Below, one piece after another: positions 1-7,534 of a stretch of DNA of 11,181 nt. The position numbers were made by a program, and so were the translations under genes. This DNA comes from Methanosphaera sp. (GTDB lineage Archaea; Methanobacteriota; Methanobacteria; Methanobacteriales; Methanobacteriaceae): NCBI GenBank assembly GCA_017430835.1, contig JAFRMD010000086.1, forward strand, positions 1 through 11,181, written 5' to 3'. The notes beneath the pieces are model-generated. The model was not told the origin of the DNA. It was given only the letters and a program-made list of their open reading frames with translations, and did not search any database. How positions within the stretch are numbered: the stretch's first letter is position 1; every line of letters starts with the position of its first letter.

Positions 1-36
1 CAACAAATAAAAAAACAAAATCAAATACAAATATAA
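1..36 (+). CDS. Transposase C-terminus, partial (5' part outside window)
   Basis: The last eleven codons and the TAA stop of a transposase, read in frame from base 1 (QQIKKQNQIQI). They are identical to the C-terminus of the transposase reading that ends at 9319. Only this glutamine- and lysine-rich tail is visible. Confidence 0.85.
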   Translation, partial: QQIKKQNQIQI

Positions 37-60
37 TATAATATTATAATACTAAGAGCG

Positions 61-83
61 AACTGTTAACTATTCTAACAGTT
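61..83 (+). repeat. Hairpin in the subterminal region of the IS right end (first copy)
   Basis: Perfect 8-bp inverted repeat AACTGTTA (61-68) and TAACAGTT (76-83) around a 7-base loop, 25 bases after the transposase stop and 57 bases before the element's end. It is not followed by a T run, so it does not look like an ordinary terminator. The same structure is at 9344-9366. Confidence 0.7.
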
Positions 84-254
84 TCACTAAAATCTGGGGA
101 GTCAACAAGACATTATTTCACATAATTGTTGCACGCCCTCGGAGAAATAAAAAAAAATCCACTTAATATTAACAAGAAATTCATAAAAAATAGGATAAAA
201 TTAAAGGATTAAAATAGTTAAAACTAATCAACTACATAAGAATTGTCAGACACA

Positions 255-282
255 TCTCAAAATGAAAAAAATAAATATTTTT
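255..282 (-). terminator. U-tract terminator after the hydrolase-like gene
   Basis: Directly after the TAA stop at 283-285 the minus strand runs through several T tracts, including seven Ts at 264-270, without a strong hairpin. This is the usual form of intrinsic termination in archaea. The rest of 141-282, up to the insertion sequence end, shows no gene. Confidence 0.5.
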
Positions 283-2265
283 TTATTGAAGATTTTTAAA
301 AATATTCTTAAATTTAGATTTGAAAGAACCAGAATCTTTTTGATCATTTTGTTCCTTTTCAATCATCTCAATTTCATCGACATCATCATCAAACTCATTT
401 TTAGCTCTTAAATCATAATCATTCCCGGATTCAAGATCCACATCTTCTTTTTCATCAGATTCATCTTTTAATACAGAAGATTTACTGGACAATATGGAAG
501 AGTTATCTTTTTCAATTTCTTCTAATTTAGTCTCTTCATTTTTTTCATTACACAATTGTATTTTTAAATCTCTTTCATCATCCATTTCGTCCAATAAATC
601 TGTTTGTTCATGGGAAAATTCTTTTTCTATTTTATCTGTTGTTTTATGGAATTTTTCTTGTAATGGATTTAATTCACCAGGTAATGGGATGTGTTGTGGT
701 TGTTTTTCATCTTCATTTTCTTCTTCCTTTTCATCCTTTTCATCCTTTTTTGCGAATATTCCTAAACGGGATCCCTCAGATTTTTCCTTATATTCTTCCA
801 ATTCCATATTTAGCTTTTTCAATTCGGCATTTTCTACAAGCAACATGGTCTTATCTGTTAATAATTGTTTATTTTCCTCAGTTAATGCTTGAATATCATT
901 TTTAGTTGTTGATGTAGTTTTTGAAGTTTTAATGTTTACATTGGATACGTCACTTTGATTGTTTATTGGATTCCATTCAATGTGTACATCAAGTATTTCA
1001 TCATTTTTGACTAATTGTTTGTGAATGTATGGGGTATTATGCCATACAACTTTACTTTCATCAAATATTGTTTGGTTGTTAATTGTTAGTTTTGTGTAGT
1101 CAATGTAGACTGGGAAGATTTGTTTGTTTTTTCCTCGGAAATATTTTCCTTTGAGGGATATTTTGATTTTTCCATCGTTTATACATTTTAGTTTTAAATC
1201 TAATTGACCTTTGTCACTGTGTGCTATGAATCCTTTGCTTTTTTCTTTTTGGAAGTAGTTAGGTCTTGTTATTTTTATGTCTTTATCGGATGTTTCAATA
1301 ACTTCAACTGTAGCTTCTTTTCCTATGTTTTTTATGTCTAATCTTGATGTTGTATATTTTTGTATTTGTGAGTGTTGTTTTTGTGATAACTTTTTGTATT
1401 GTATTTCCTGGTTTAATGATTTAGCTTTTCCAGCATATTCCGTTTCCAAGACCAGTACAACTTTTTCTAATGTATCATATATATCGTTGAATGATTCTTC
1501 TTTTTGTGTGCAATTTCCAATCTTAAGTGTAATTTTATTTTCAGAATATGGTATTTTGCTTAATTTTTGTAATAATTCGTCATATTGATTATCTAATTCT
1601 TCATTAATTCCATACTCAATGTTAAGATATGCTTTTGGAACATACTCCTCTTTTTCAATCAGGTCATAAATGTTAGTTTTATACCCATATTCTGTTTCAT
1701 TTTCTTCTTTACCTCCAAACAAATCTTGTTTGATTTGTGGATATTTATCTGAAAGTTGTAGGTTTAATTGAGGCACTTCTGATATTGATGTGGAGTTTTT
1801 TATTAATGTTGCTAATTGTAATGCTACAAAACCTCCCAAATCTTTACCATATATTAAAACATTCCTGTAAGCTTTCTTTTTGTTTTTATATTTGTATACT
1901 TTGTCGGCTATTATTCGAATAATTTCTGCGATTTCTTCAATATGGGAATCTTTTTGTGTACCTAGAATTTTTGTTCCTGATAAATCTGTACAGGATGAAA
2001 CTTTTGTTGGATTGTTGAAATATATTGTTGAATAATCAAATGGCCAAAATCTTTTAATTATTGGATTATTCGTAGTATTTTCGTTTGGAATTGAATTAGA
2101 ATCTATTACTAATAATTTATCAGAATTAGGATCAATATTTATTACAAAGTCATATATTGTTTGATTAGATTTTACCTTTAAAATGAATGTATTGTTTTGA
2201 AATATTTCTATATCATTTAATTTTTCTAATGTGCATTCGAAAGACATGTCTGCAATTTCTTCCAC
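283..2265 (-). CDS. Degenerate alpha/beta-hydrolase-like protein with beta-sandwich domain, coiled coil and acidic tail
   Basis: 660 residues of unproven function. Residues about 25-275 resemble the alpha/beta-hydrolase-like proteins found beside LicD and glycosyltransferase genes in gut bacteria and methanogens (related to the accessory-Sec Asp2 fold). The nucleophile elbow, normally Y-G-S-S-x-G-G, reads Y139-G-K-D142-L-G-G145, so Asp takes the place of Ser. The usual N-P-Q after it is V-P-Q. Residues about 340-432 form a beta-rich domain (from KGFIAHSDKGQLDLKLKC to HIEW) that I recall from the same family. Then come a predicted coiled coil (about 456-495), a long Glu/Asp/Lys-rich low-complexity tail (505-645) and a short basic amphipathic end. 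No signal peptide or membrane segment is seen. The GTG start is chosen because GGGGG (2273-2277) lies 7 bases upstream; an in-frame ATG at 2247 is the alternative. It lies downstream of the LicD fusion on the same strand, separated by 356 bases, so it probably has its own promoter. Confidence 0.8.
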   Translation of the reverse strand: MEEIADMSFECTLEKLNDIEIFQNNTFILKVKSNQTIYDFVINIDPNSDKLLVIDSNSIPNENTTNNPIIKRFWPFDYSTIYFNNPTKVSSCTDLSGTKILGTQKDSHIEEIAEIIRIIADKVYKYKNKKKAYRNVLIYGKDLGGFVALQLATLIKNSTSISEVPQLNLQLSDKYPQIKQDLFGGKEENETEYGYKTNIYDLIEKEEYVPKAYLNIEYGINEELDNQYDELLQKLSKIPYSENKITLKIGNCTQKEESFNDIYDTLEKVVLVLETEYAGKAKSLNQEIQYKKLSQKQHSQIQKYTTSRLDIKNIGKEATVEVIETSDKDIKITRPNYFQKEKSKGFIAHSDKGQLDLKLKCINDGKIKISLKGKYFRGKNKQIFPVYIDYTKLTINNQTIFDESKVVWHNTPYIHKQLVKNDEILDVHIEWNPINNQSDVSNVNIKTSKTTSTTKNDIQALTEENKQLLTDKTMLLVENAELKKLNMELEEYKEKSEGSRLGIFAKKDEKDEKEEENEDEKQPQHIPLPGELNPLQEKFHKTTDKIEKEFSHEQTDLLDEMDDERDLKIQLCNEKNEETKLEEIEKDNSSILSSKSSVLKDESDEKEDVDLESGNDYDLRAKNEFDDDVDEIEMIEKEQNDQKDSGSFKSKFKNIFKNLQ

Positions 2266-2316
2266 AACTATACCCCCATATCTATTTTATTATGATTTAA
2301 TGAAAGATAAAAACTT

Positions 2317-2346
2317 GATATGTATATACTAGTTATATATTTTATA
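2317..2346 (-). promoter_or_regulatory. Candidate archaeal TATA box for the hydrolase-like gene
   Basis: On the minus strand TATAAAATATATAAC (2346-2332) followed by a second TATA-rich stretch (2331-2317) lies 50-80 bases before the GTG start. This would give a leader of about 30-45 bases. The region is very AT-rich, so the call rests on position and match to the archaeal TATA consensus only. Confidence 0.4.
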
Positions 2347-2569
2347 CATCATATTTATTTTTAATGGTTTAGAAAAGCAATATTTTCTAATTAAACTTTT
2401 ATTCTGCATTATGAAAAAAATAGTTTTGATTATAATGTAAAAATAGTATTTAAGGACTTGAACTTATTATTTGCAATATTTTAATGAAATTATGAACATT
2501 CTAGTTATGTATTGTTAATGAATTAAGATAAAAACACGTTTCTATAATTAGTTAGAAAACAAGAGATGG

Positions 2570-2620
2570 AAAAAAATTATTATAATCTATAAAAAAAGAT
2601 TAGAAATAAATTTTAAAAAA
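2570..2620 (-). terminator. U-tract terminator after the LicD fusion gene
   Basis: Following the TAG stop at 2622-2624, the minus strand has three T runs of 6-7 bases (2615-2620, 2591-2597, 2570-2576) and no strong hairpin, which fits archaeal intrinsic termination. Confidence 0.55.
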
Positions 2621-2621
2621 C

Positions 2622-4328
2622 CTAAAAATTTACTTTTTTATTTATTTTTGACAATAAATTATTTACGTTATTCACTTTAAACTTTTTATTTACTTGTTTT
2701 AATTTATCTATATCTTTCTGGAATATTAAATCCACATTATCTTCATACCTGAACTTTTTTATACGCCCATGCAATCGTAAAGCTTTAGGTATTGCCATAT
2801 AATTTCCATAAATATTTTTTAAATAATTCTTATAATCTCTTGGGCATGGAAAATTATAATCTGCAAATTGTACTGTTCTTAATGGGAATATTTCTTCTGT
2901 TTTAAAAACATTTAATTCATATACATTAATATGATATCCGAAAGCTCCTTCAACTCCAGGTATTATATATGGTGCTTTATCAAAGGTCAAATTCAAGTTG
3001 GAATAATATTTTTCCATTAATTCTTCTTGATTAATACCCATATATACTGAATAAAGATCCGAACCTTTAGCTAACTCCTGATAAAATTCCTTTTTAGTTT
3101 TTTCATATAATTTACCAAAACTATCCTCATCCATATCATTTTCAGTCATATAATCATATGGAAAAATATCTAGACCTGCAAATGTTGTTACACCTCTCTT
3201 TATTTTATGTCTAATTAGTAATTGTATAAAAGAGTTAACTTTTGTTTTACACTTATTTCTACCCCTAAAATTAATTTGAATATCATCTTCTAAACCATAC
3301 TGTTCTAATTCATATGGAAATACTTCTATAAACTTATGATAATCTTCTCTCATCATTCCAATATCAATATCATCATCCCATGGAACGAAATAATTATGCC
3401 TAACTGCACCCAATAAAACCCCATAGTCTAGCCACCAGGTCAAACCATACTTTCTACATACCTTATCCACAAATATCAGTAATTCTATACATAATACTTG
3501 AATATCATCCATTAATTGTTTTGGTTGTAGTTTGTAATCTAAATAAAGTGTGCTTAACAATTCATGGTGTGAATTAATATATTTATTTGTCCTAAGTTGA
3601 AACTTATTTAATTTTCTTATTGATTTTCCATGTCTTTTTAGTATTGTTTCATAGTCTTCTATTTTAGAAGTTAAATTATCAATCCTATTATTTAATGTTG
3701 CAAATTGATCAATATCTGCCAAAATAGGAGATTCATCAGGTTTTTGAATTAAATCACATTTATATGCTATTTTCATGTTTAATTCATTTTCTTCAAATTT
3801 TTCATATGAAGCATTAGATTTTACAAAATTATCATATATTTTTTTTACTGATGGAATTTCGTTTAAATCCTGCTTATTGTTAGCAGAATTAAATATTATT
3901 ACGGATCCAGGTTTTAATAATTTATCTATCATGAAAAATGAAAAATATTTATAGTTCCAATCAGATTCACAATCAATAAAACAGAAATCAAATTGTGGTT
4001 GGTTCTCTTCATCAATCATTTTCATTAATTTTTCATTGATAGAATTTTTTTCATAACATAATGAAACATTTTCTTCAAGATTTACTTGTTTTAAATAATC
4101 AATAGCACCTTTTTTTTCATATTTATCCAAGTCAATGGCAGTTACATGACCATTTCCATTTTCTTTGATAAAATAGCTTACATAACATAACGTTTTAATA
4201 TTGTCAAATCCTATTATAAGAGCATTTTTGTAATTATTTTCTTCAAATATTTTCTTTAGAAAATTTATTTGATCTGAATTTATTCCTTCACATTCTTGTA
4301 AATTATTTTGTAATTCTTCTAATGTCAT
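2622..4328 (-). CDS. Fusion: degenerate SAM-methyltransferase-like domain + LicD-family phosphocholine transferase
   Basis: 568 residues, cytoplasmic, no signal or membrane segment. Residues about 20-190 look like a class I methyltransferase fold: strand ALIIGFDNIKT (motif I position), AIDLD after the second strand, FDFCFIDCESDW and the LLKPGSVIIF strand. Motif I lacks the usual glycine-rich loop, so SAM binding is doubtful. Residues about 205-245 are likely coiled coil. Residues about 270-540 are a LicD domain of the nucleotidyltransferase-fold superfamily, with L-D-Y-G-V-L-L-G-A-V-R310-H followed by W317-D318-D319-D320-I-D322 and R327-x-D-Y. These are the family's substrate- and metal-binding motifs, and all are present. 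LicD enzymes move phosphocholine (or similar) from CDP-choline to a sugar of a surface polymer. The start ATG has CAGGT 8-9 bases upstream. It is transcribed divergently from the LicC-LicA fusion, which could supply its CDP-activated donor. The acceptor polymer is unknown. Confidence 0.9.
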   Translation of the reverse strand: MTLEELQNNLQECEGINSDQINFLKKIFEENNYKNALIIGFDNIKTLCYVSYFIKENGNGHVTAIDLDKYEKKGAIDYLKQVNLEENVSLCYEKNSINEKLMKMIDEENQPQFDFCFIDCESDWNYKYFSFFMIDKLLKPGSVIIFNSANNKQDLNEIPSVKKIYDNFVKSNASYEKFEENELNMKIAYKCDLIQKPDESPILADIDQFATLNNRIDNLTSKIEDYETILKRHGKSIRKLNKFQLRTNKYINSHHELLSTLYLDYKLQPKQLMDDIQVLCIELLIFVDKVCRKYGLTWWLDYGVLLGAVRHNYFVPWDDDIDIGMMREDYHKFIEVFPYELEQYGLEDDIQINFRGRNKCKTKVNSFIQLLIRHKIKRGVTTFAGLDIFPYDYMTENDMDEDSFGKLYEKTKKEFYQELAKGSDLYSVYMGINQEELMEKYYSNLNLTFDKAPYIIPGVEGAFGYHINVYELNVFKTEEIFPLRTVQFADYNFPCPRDYKNYLKNIYGNYMAIPKALRLHGRIKKFRYEDNVDLIFQKDIDKLKQVNKKFKVNNVNNLLSKINKKVNF

Positions 4329-4360
4329 AGTATTAAACCTGGTTTTATAGATATTATATA

Positions 4361-4384
4361 ATTTATTTATAAGTATATTTATTT
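4361..4384 (-). promoter_or_regulatory. Candidate TATA box for the LicD fusion gene
   Basis: The minus strand carries AATAAATATAC and TTATAAATA about 35-57 bases before the ATG at 4328. Either could act as an archaeal TATA box and would give a short leader containing the CAGGT ribosome site. AT-rich surroundings make the exact box uncertain. Confidence 0.35.
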
Positions 4385-4913
4385 TTGATGATAAGTAATG
4401 GTCAAAACTATTTAAGTTCTTATTTAAAACTATTAAATTGCAGGGCTAGGATTCTACTAATATGATAATATAAAAGTTATTATCTTTTTCTTAAGATTAC
4501 TGTTTTTATTGTTTTACACTTGAAATATACCTCAAAGATTTCTAAGAACAAAAAACTGTTTTCAAAAACATATTAATAACATAGTATTAAAAATCCAAAT
4601 TATGCTTTGTAATGAAATATTTGATATCCTAGATTTTGGATAAACTACTGAAATTTGATTCGTTTAGCTTTAAAACTTGAATAAATAAGTATTTACTTTT
4701 AAAATTATATCTGTAAGTATGTTGGTTTATATATTACATTAATCCGGACTGAAATTGAATCTAAAAAAATATTCGTAAATATTTTAATATTTCTGAAGTT
4801 TTGAGTACTGATTAAGTTTTTAAAACTATCACTTCAAGACCCAGTTATCTGAAAACTAAAAAATTTGTATTCCTAAACTAGTTATAAATCTATTAATAAA
4901 AATATTTAATTAC

Positions 4914-4953
4914 CCATATAAAAACTTTTTAAAGGAATAAATATACATATAAT
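4914..4953 (+). promoter_or_regulatory. Candidate TATA boxes for the licCA-ispD-like operon
   Basis: CCATATAAAAAC (4914-4925) and AAATATACATATAAT (4939-4953) lie 34-72 bases before the ATG at 4986. The first would give a leader of about 40 bases, the second one of about 15. Both match the archaeal TATA pattern; which is used cannot be told from sequence. Confidence 0.35.
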
Positions 4954-4985
4954 ATTATAATAATTTTTTAATTGGATTGAGAGTC

Positions 4986-6584
4986 ATGGAAAAAAATGCA
5001 ATTATTTTAGCAGCAGGAAAATCAGATAGTTTAGCTCCATTTACTTATGAAAAGCCTAAAGGACTTTTCACTGTAAAAAATGAAATTTTAATAGAAAGAC
5101 AGATTGAACAATTAATTGAAGCAGGCATTAATGAGATATATGTTGTCATTGGATATATGAAAGAAAAATTTTTTTATTTAGAGAGAAAATATCCTGAAGT
5201 TATCTTAGTTATAAACAATACTTTTGCAAAATTTGGAAACATTTATTCAATGTATGTGGTTAGAGAATATTTGAATAATTCTTTTATTTGCTGTGCTGAT
5301 CATTATTTTTTAGAAAATCCATTCTTGGATAATGATGATTTAAATCGTTCATATCGTGCTTGTACTGATTTAAAAGGCAATTTTGATGAATTCTCTATCG
5401 ATTATTCTGATGCAGACATTATCACTGGATGTCACATTGGAGGTAAGGATTCAACTGCAATGATTGGTCATGCTTATTTCAATGAATCATTTTCAAAAAA
5501 ATTCCGAGAATTATTGGATGCAGAAATTGATGATTTTGGGGTTAAGAATATGTTTTGGGAAGAATTTTATGCAAAACATATTAAAGACTTGACATTATTT
5601 ATTAAAAGATTTGAAAAAGGAGAAATATTAGAATTTGATAATGTAGCTGATTTAAGAGATTTCGATTCTGATTTTTTATTAAACGTTGATTCGGATATTG
5701 TTGAAAATATTTGTAAAGTATTTGATTGTAATCCCAATGATATAAAAGATATTGAAATCATAAATGCCGGTTATACTAATGTGTCTTTCAAGTTCACTAT
5801 TGATGGGACTGAATATGTCTATAGGCACCCTGGTGGTAGCGATAAATATTATTCAAAAAGAAGTAATGAATATTATGCTCAAAATCAAGCTAAGAAATAT
5901 GGCATTGATAAATCATTAGTATATATTGATCCGTCTGGTTGGAAAATTTCTTATTTTATTCCTAATATTGTTCCAATAGATATTTTTGGAAATGAAAATC
6001 ATCGTAAGTTATTATTCGATGCTATCCATAAAACTCAGGAAATCCCTGTTTCAGATGAAATTCAAGAATTTGATAATTATATTGAAGCCAAAAAATTAAT
6101 TACATTGGCTTGCGCATCAAAAGGAGATTTATTCAAAGAATTCGAAGACATGTTTAATAAAATTGACCAAGTTTATGAATTCGTTAAAGCTGAAAGAGAA
6201 AAATATGGTATTGAACTTGTAGTAAGTCATCATGATATTTATTATCCTAATTTATTACCTACCTCTGATGGCGAATTCTATTTGATTGATTGGGAATATT
6301 CCAGTCTTAATGATCCTGCAAATGATATTTGTGGTCTTTTTACCAGATATGATTTTGATGATGAAACTATTGAATTTTTATTGGAATCCTATTATGGACG
6401 TGAATTAACGCCTCTTGAACATAGACATGTCATGGGACAATCAATTTTAACTGCAATGTACTGGATTGCTTGGCCATTATTTAGAGCCAGTGTTGGACAA
6501 GAAGATGGTTTCTTCTTATTGGCTTCCTTTAGATATATTCTAAACCATGTTGATGATGTTATAGAAAGTTATAAGGAGTTATAA
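4986..6584 (+). CDS. Fusion: CTP:phosphocholine cytidylyltransferase (LicC) + choline kinase (LicA)
   Basis: 532 residues, cytoplasmic. Residues 1 to about 230 are a nucleotidyltransferase domain: A9-A-G-K-S-D-S-L-A-P-F-T-Y-E-K-P-K25 is the signature loop, with Ser where most relatives have Arg, and A-D105-H-Y holds the likely metal-binding Asp. Residues about 245-532 are a choline/ethanolamine-kinase-type domain: N-A-G-Y-T-N-V at its start, Y-R-H-P-G-G, the catalytic loop H416-D417-x4-N422 and the metal-binding I-D435-W-E437. The product could phosphorylate choline (or a related amino-alcohol) and convert it to the CDP form in one protein, supplying a LicD transferase such as the one encoded divergently. 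I take the ATG at 4986 rather than the in-frame TTG at 4977, because the conserved first strand (NAIILAAG) begins right after it. The next gene starts 3 bases after its stop, so the two form an operon. The substrate is inferred from family; ethanolamine or another base is possible. Confidence 0.9.
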   Translation: MEKNAIILAAGKSDSLAPFTYEKPKGLFTVKNEILIERQIEQLIEAGINEIYVVIGYMKEKFFYLERKYPEVILVINNTFAKFGNIYSMYVVREYLNNSFICCADHYFLENPFLDNDDLNRSYRACTDLKGNFDEFSIDYSDADIITGCHIGGKDSTAMIGHAYFNESFSKKFRELLDAEIDDFGVKNMFWEEFYAKHIKDLTLFIKRFEKGEILEFDNVADLRDFDSDFLLNVDSDIVENICKVFDCNPNDIKDIEIINAGYTNVSFKFTIDGTEYVYRHPGGSDKYYSKRSNEYYAQNQAKKYGIDKSLVYIDPSGWKISYFIPNIVPIDIFGNENHRKLLFDAIHKTQEIPVSDEIQEFDNYIEAKKLITLACASKGDLFKEFEDMFNKIDQVYEFVKAEREKYGIELVVSHHDIYYPNLLPTSDGEFYLIDWEYSSLNDPANDICGLFTRYDFDDETIEFLLESYYGRELTPLEHRHVMGQSILTAMYWIAWPLFRASVGQEDGFFLLASFRYILNHVDDVIESYKEL

Positions 6585-6587
6585 ATT
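6573..6587 (+). promoter_or_regulatory. Shine-Dalgarno site inside the end of the LicC-LicA gene
   Basis: AAGGAG lies in the last codons of the upstream gene, about 9 bases before the ATG at 6588. The overlap of ribosome site and upstream stop suggests translational coupling of the two enzymes. Confidence 0.7.
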
Positions 6588-7298
6588 ATGAATGTACCTA
6601 TCATATTAGCGGGCGGTGTTGGAACAAGAATGGGTGCGGATAGACCCAAACAATTTATAGAAATATTTGGTAAACCTATTTTGGTTTATACTATTGAAAT
6701 ATTTCAAAACCATCCTGAAATCGATGCTATTGAAGTAGTTTGTGTAAAAAGTCATGTTGATTATTTAAAAGAATTGGTTGAAGAGTATAATTTAGATAAA
6801 GTTAAATGGATTACTCCTGGAGGTAAAGAATTTCAAGATTCTGTAGTAAACGGCATAAATAATCTAAAAGGAGTATTATCTGATGATGATATTGTTTTAT
6901 TCCAATATGGTGCTTCACCATTTACATCTGATGACATAATTAGTGATGCAATAAGGGTGTGTAAAGAAAAAGGAAATTCCTCTCCAGCAATAAAATCCTT
7001 GTTTCTTTTAGGAAGTAATGATGGGGATAAATCAATTAATTGGATTGATAGAGACGAGGTAATTATTCATAATACTCCACAATGTTTTAAATTTAGCTAT
7101 GTAACTCAGTTATATGATGAGGCTATTGAAAACGGTTATATTAACCAAGTTGAACCTCATACTACTAGTTTAATGTATTTAATGGGTCGAGAAATTTATC
7201 TTTCAAAAGGAAATCAGATAAATTTTAAAATAACAACAAAAGAAGATTTGGAATTATTTAAAGGTTTTGTTTTGATGAAAAATCAGAAAGCAAACTAA
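6588..7298 (+). CDS. IspD/TarI-family cytidylyltransferase with altered active-site motif
   Basis: 236 residues, the usual length for the family. The N-terminus P-I-I-L-A-G-G-V-G-T-R14-M-G-A-D-R-P-K21-Q is the CTP-binding loop of IspD and TarI. G78-G-x5-S85-V-V-N-G matches the second conserved block, and K214-I-T-T-x-E-D-L the last. The block that is normally H-D-A-A-R-P reads Q106-Y-G-A-S-P111, so the metal-related Asp and the Arg are both replaced. The protein should make a CDP-activated alcohol from CTP and a phosphorylated alcohol. In archaea isoprenoids come from mevalonate, so a wall-polymer role (CDP-alditol, as in TarI) is more likely than IspD activity; the true substrate is open. 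It is the second gene of an operon with the LicC-LicA fusion and is followed by a T-run terminator, then an insertion sequence. Confidence 0.85.
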   Translation: MNVPIILAGGVGTRMGADRPKQFIEIFGKPILVYTIEIFQNHPEIDAIEVVCVKSHVDYLKELVEEYNLDKVKWITPGGKEFQDSVVNGINNLKGVLSDDDIVLFQYGASPFTSDDIISDAIRVCKEKGNSSPAIKSLFLLGSNDGDKSINWIDRDEVIIHNTPQCFKFSYVTQLYDEAIENGYINQVEPHTTSLMYLMGREIYLSKGNQINFKITTKEDLELFKGFVLMKNQKAN

Positions 7299-7300
7299 CT

Positions 7301-7320
7301 TTACATTATTTTTTTTATTA
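7301..7320 (+). terminator. U-tract terminator of the licCA-ispD-like operon
   Basis: A run of eight Ts (7309-7316) starts 11 bases after the TAA stop, with no clear hairpin. The insertion sequence begins only ten bases after the run, so it did not break this operon. Confidence 0.55.
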
Positions 7321-7325
7321 TTATG

Positions 7326-7340
7326 GAGGCTGTGCAACAA
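7326..7340 (+). repeat. Left terminal inverted repeat of the insertion sequence
   Basis: GAGGCTGTGCAACAA pairs with the right end at 9409-9423; the inner nine bases GTGCAACAA match perfectly. The preceding G at 7325 could belong to the element, so the edge is uncertain by a base. Confidence 0.8.
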
Positions 7341-7463
7341 AGTCAATTTCAAGTAATTTTTTCATACTTCAAATCTTTTTAATTTCTATATTATTTAATA
7401 TTTTTTTTTATTTTTATTTATAATTTTATTATTAAAGTTTAATTGAATTTTTACAATTATTTA

Positions 7464-7521
7464 ATAGGTATATTTATATATAACCTATAATAAATATATT
7501 ATATAAGTAAATATATTTATT
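7464..7521 (+). promoter_or_regulatory. Transposase promoter region with two nested inverted repeats
   Basis: ATAGGT (7464-7469) and its complement ACCTAT (7483-7488) flank a TATA-like stretch. Next to it, AATAAATATAT (7489-7499) and ATATATTTATT (7511-7521) form a perfect 11-bp inverted repeat with an 11-base loop, ending 13 bases before the transposase ATG. The first could be an operator over the promoter, the second a hairpin in the leader. Both consist mostly of A and T, so chance is not excluded. The rest of the 209-base IS leader is T-rich and shows no other feature. Confidence 0.4.
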
Positions 7522-7534
7522 GAGTTGTTGTTTT

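Larger units (their letters stand above)
1..140 (+). mobile_element. Right end of a second insertion sequence copy (IS1182-like), cut by the window edge
   Basis: Bases 1-140 are identical, base for base, to 9284-9423, the right end of the complete element further along, and lie in the same orientation. They hold the last codons of the transposase, a hairpin, and the right terminal repeat ending in TTGTTGCACGCCCTC at 126-140. Identity stops exactly at 140: the next bases are GGAGAAAT here and ATTAAATA after the other copy. That sharp break defines the outer end of the element. Perfect identity over a mostly noncoding stretch points to recent transposition or gene conversion. The body of this copy lies outside the window, so its transposase cannot be judged intact or broken. 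Confidence 0.95.
2266..2621. other. Intergenic region between the two minus-strand genes
   Basis: 356 bases of AT-rich DNA with no open frame or RNA gene that I can support. It holds the T-tract terminator of the LicD fusion at its right side and the probable promoter and Shine-Dalgarno site of the hydrolase-like gene at its left side. The two genes are therefore probably separate transcription units. Confidence 0.6.
4329..4985. other. Divergent intergenic region between LicD fusion and LicC-LicA fusion
   Basis: 657 AT-rich bases with no open frame or RNA gene that I can support. It must hold both divergent promoters. The 9-mer TTTAAAACT occurs three times in the same orientation (4423-4431, 4669-4677, 4819-4827). 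The first and third extend to TTTAAAACTAT, and the third forms part of a 13-base palindrome (AGTTTTTAAAACT, 4815-4827). These may be regulator sites or only a result of base composition. Confidence 0.55.

Noticed and set aside
494..1922. Plus-strand open frames opposite the hydrolase-like gene.
   Set aside because: They mirror the low-complexity acidic tail and other parts of the minus-strand gene, have Ser/Phe-rich composition and no start signals.
4593..4641. Inverted repeat ATCCAAA/TTTGGAT in the divergent intergenic region, considered as RNA structure.
   Set aside because: Only 7 bp with a loop of 35 bases in very AT-rich DNA; no supporting features.
6588..7298. IspD of the MEP isoprenoid pathway.
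   Set aside because: The active-site block is altered, the operon partner is a LicC-LicA fusion, and archaea use the mevalonate route; a polymer-precursor role fits better.
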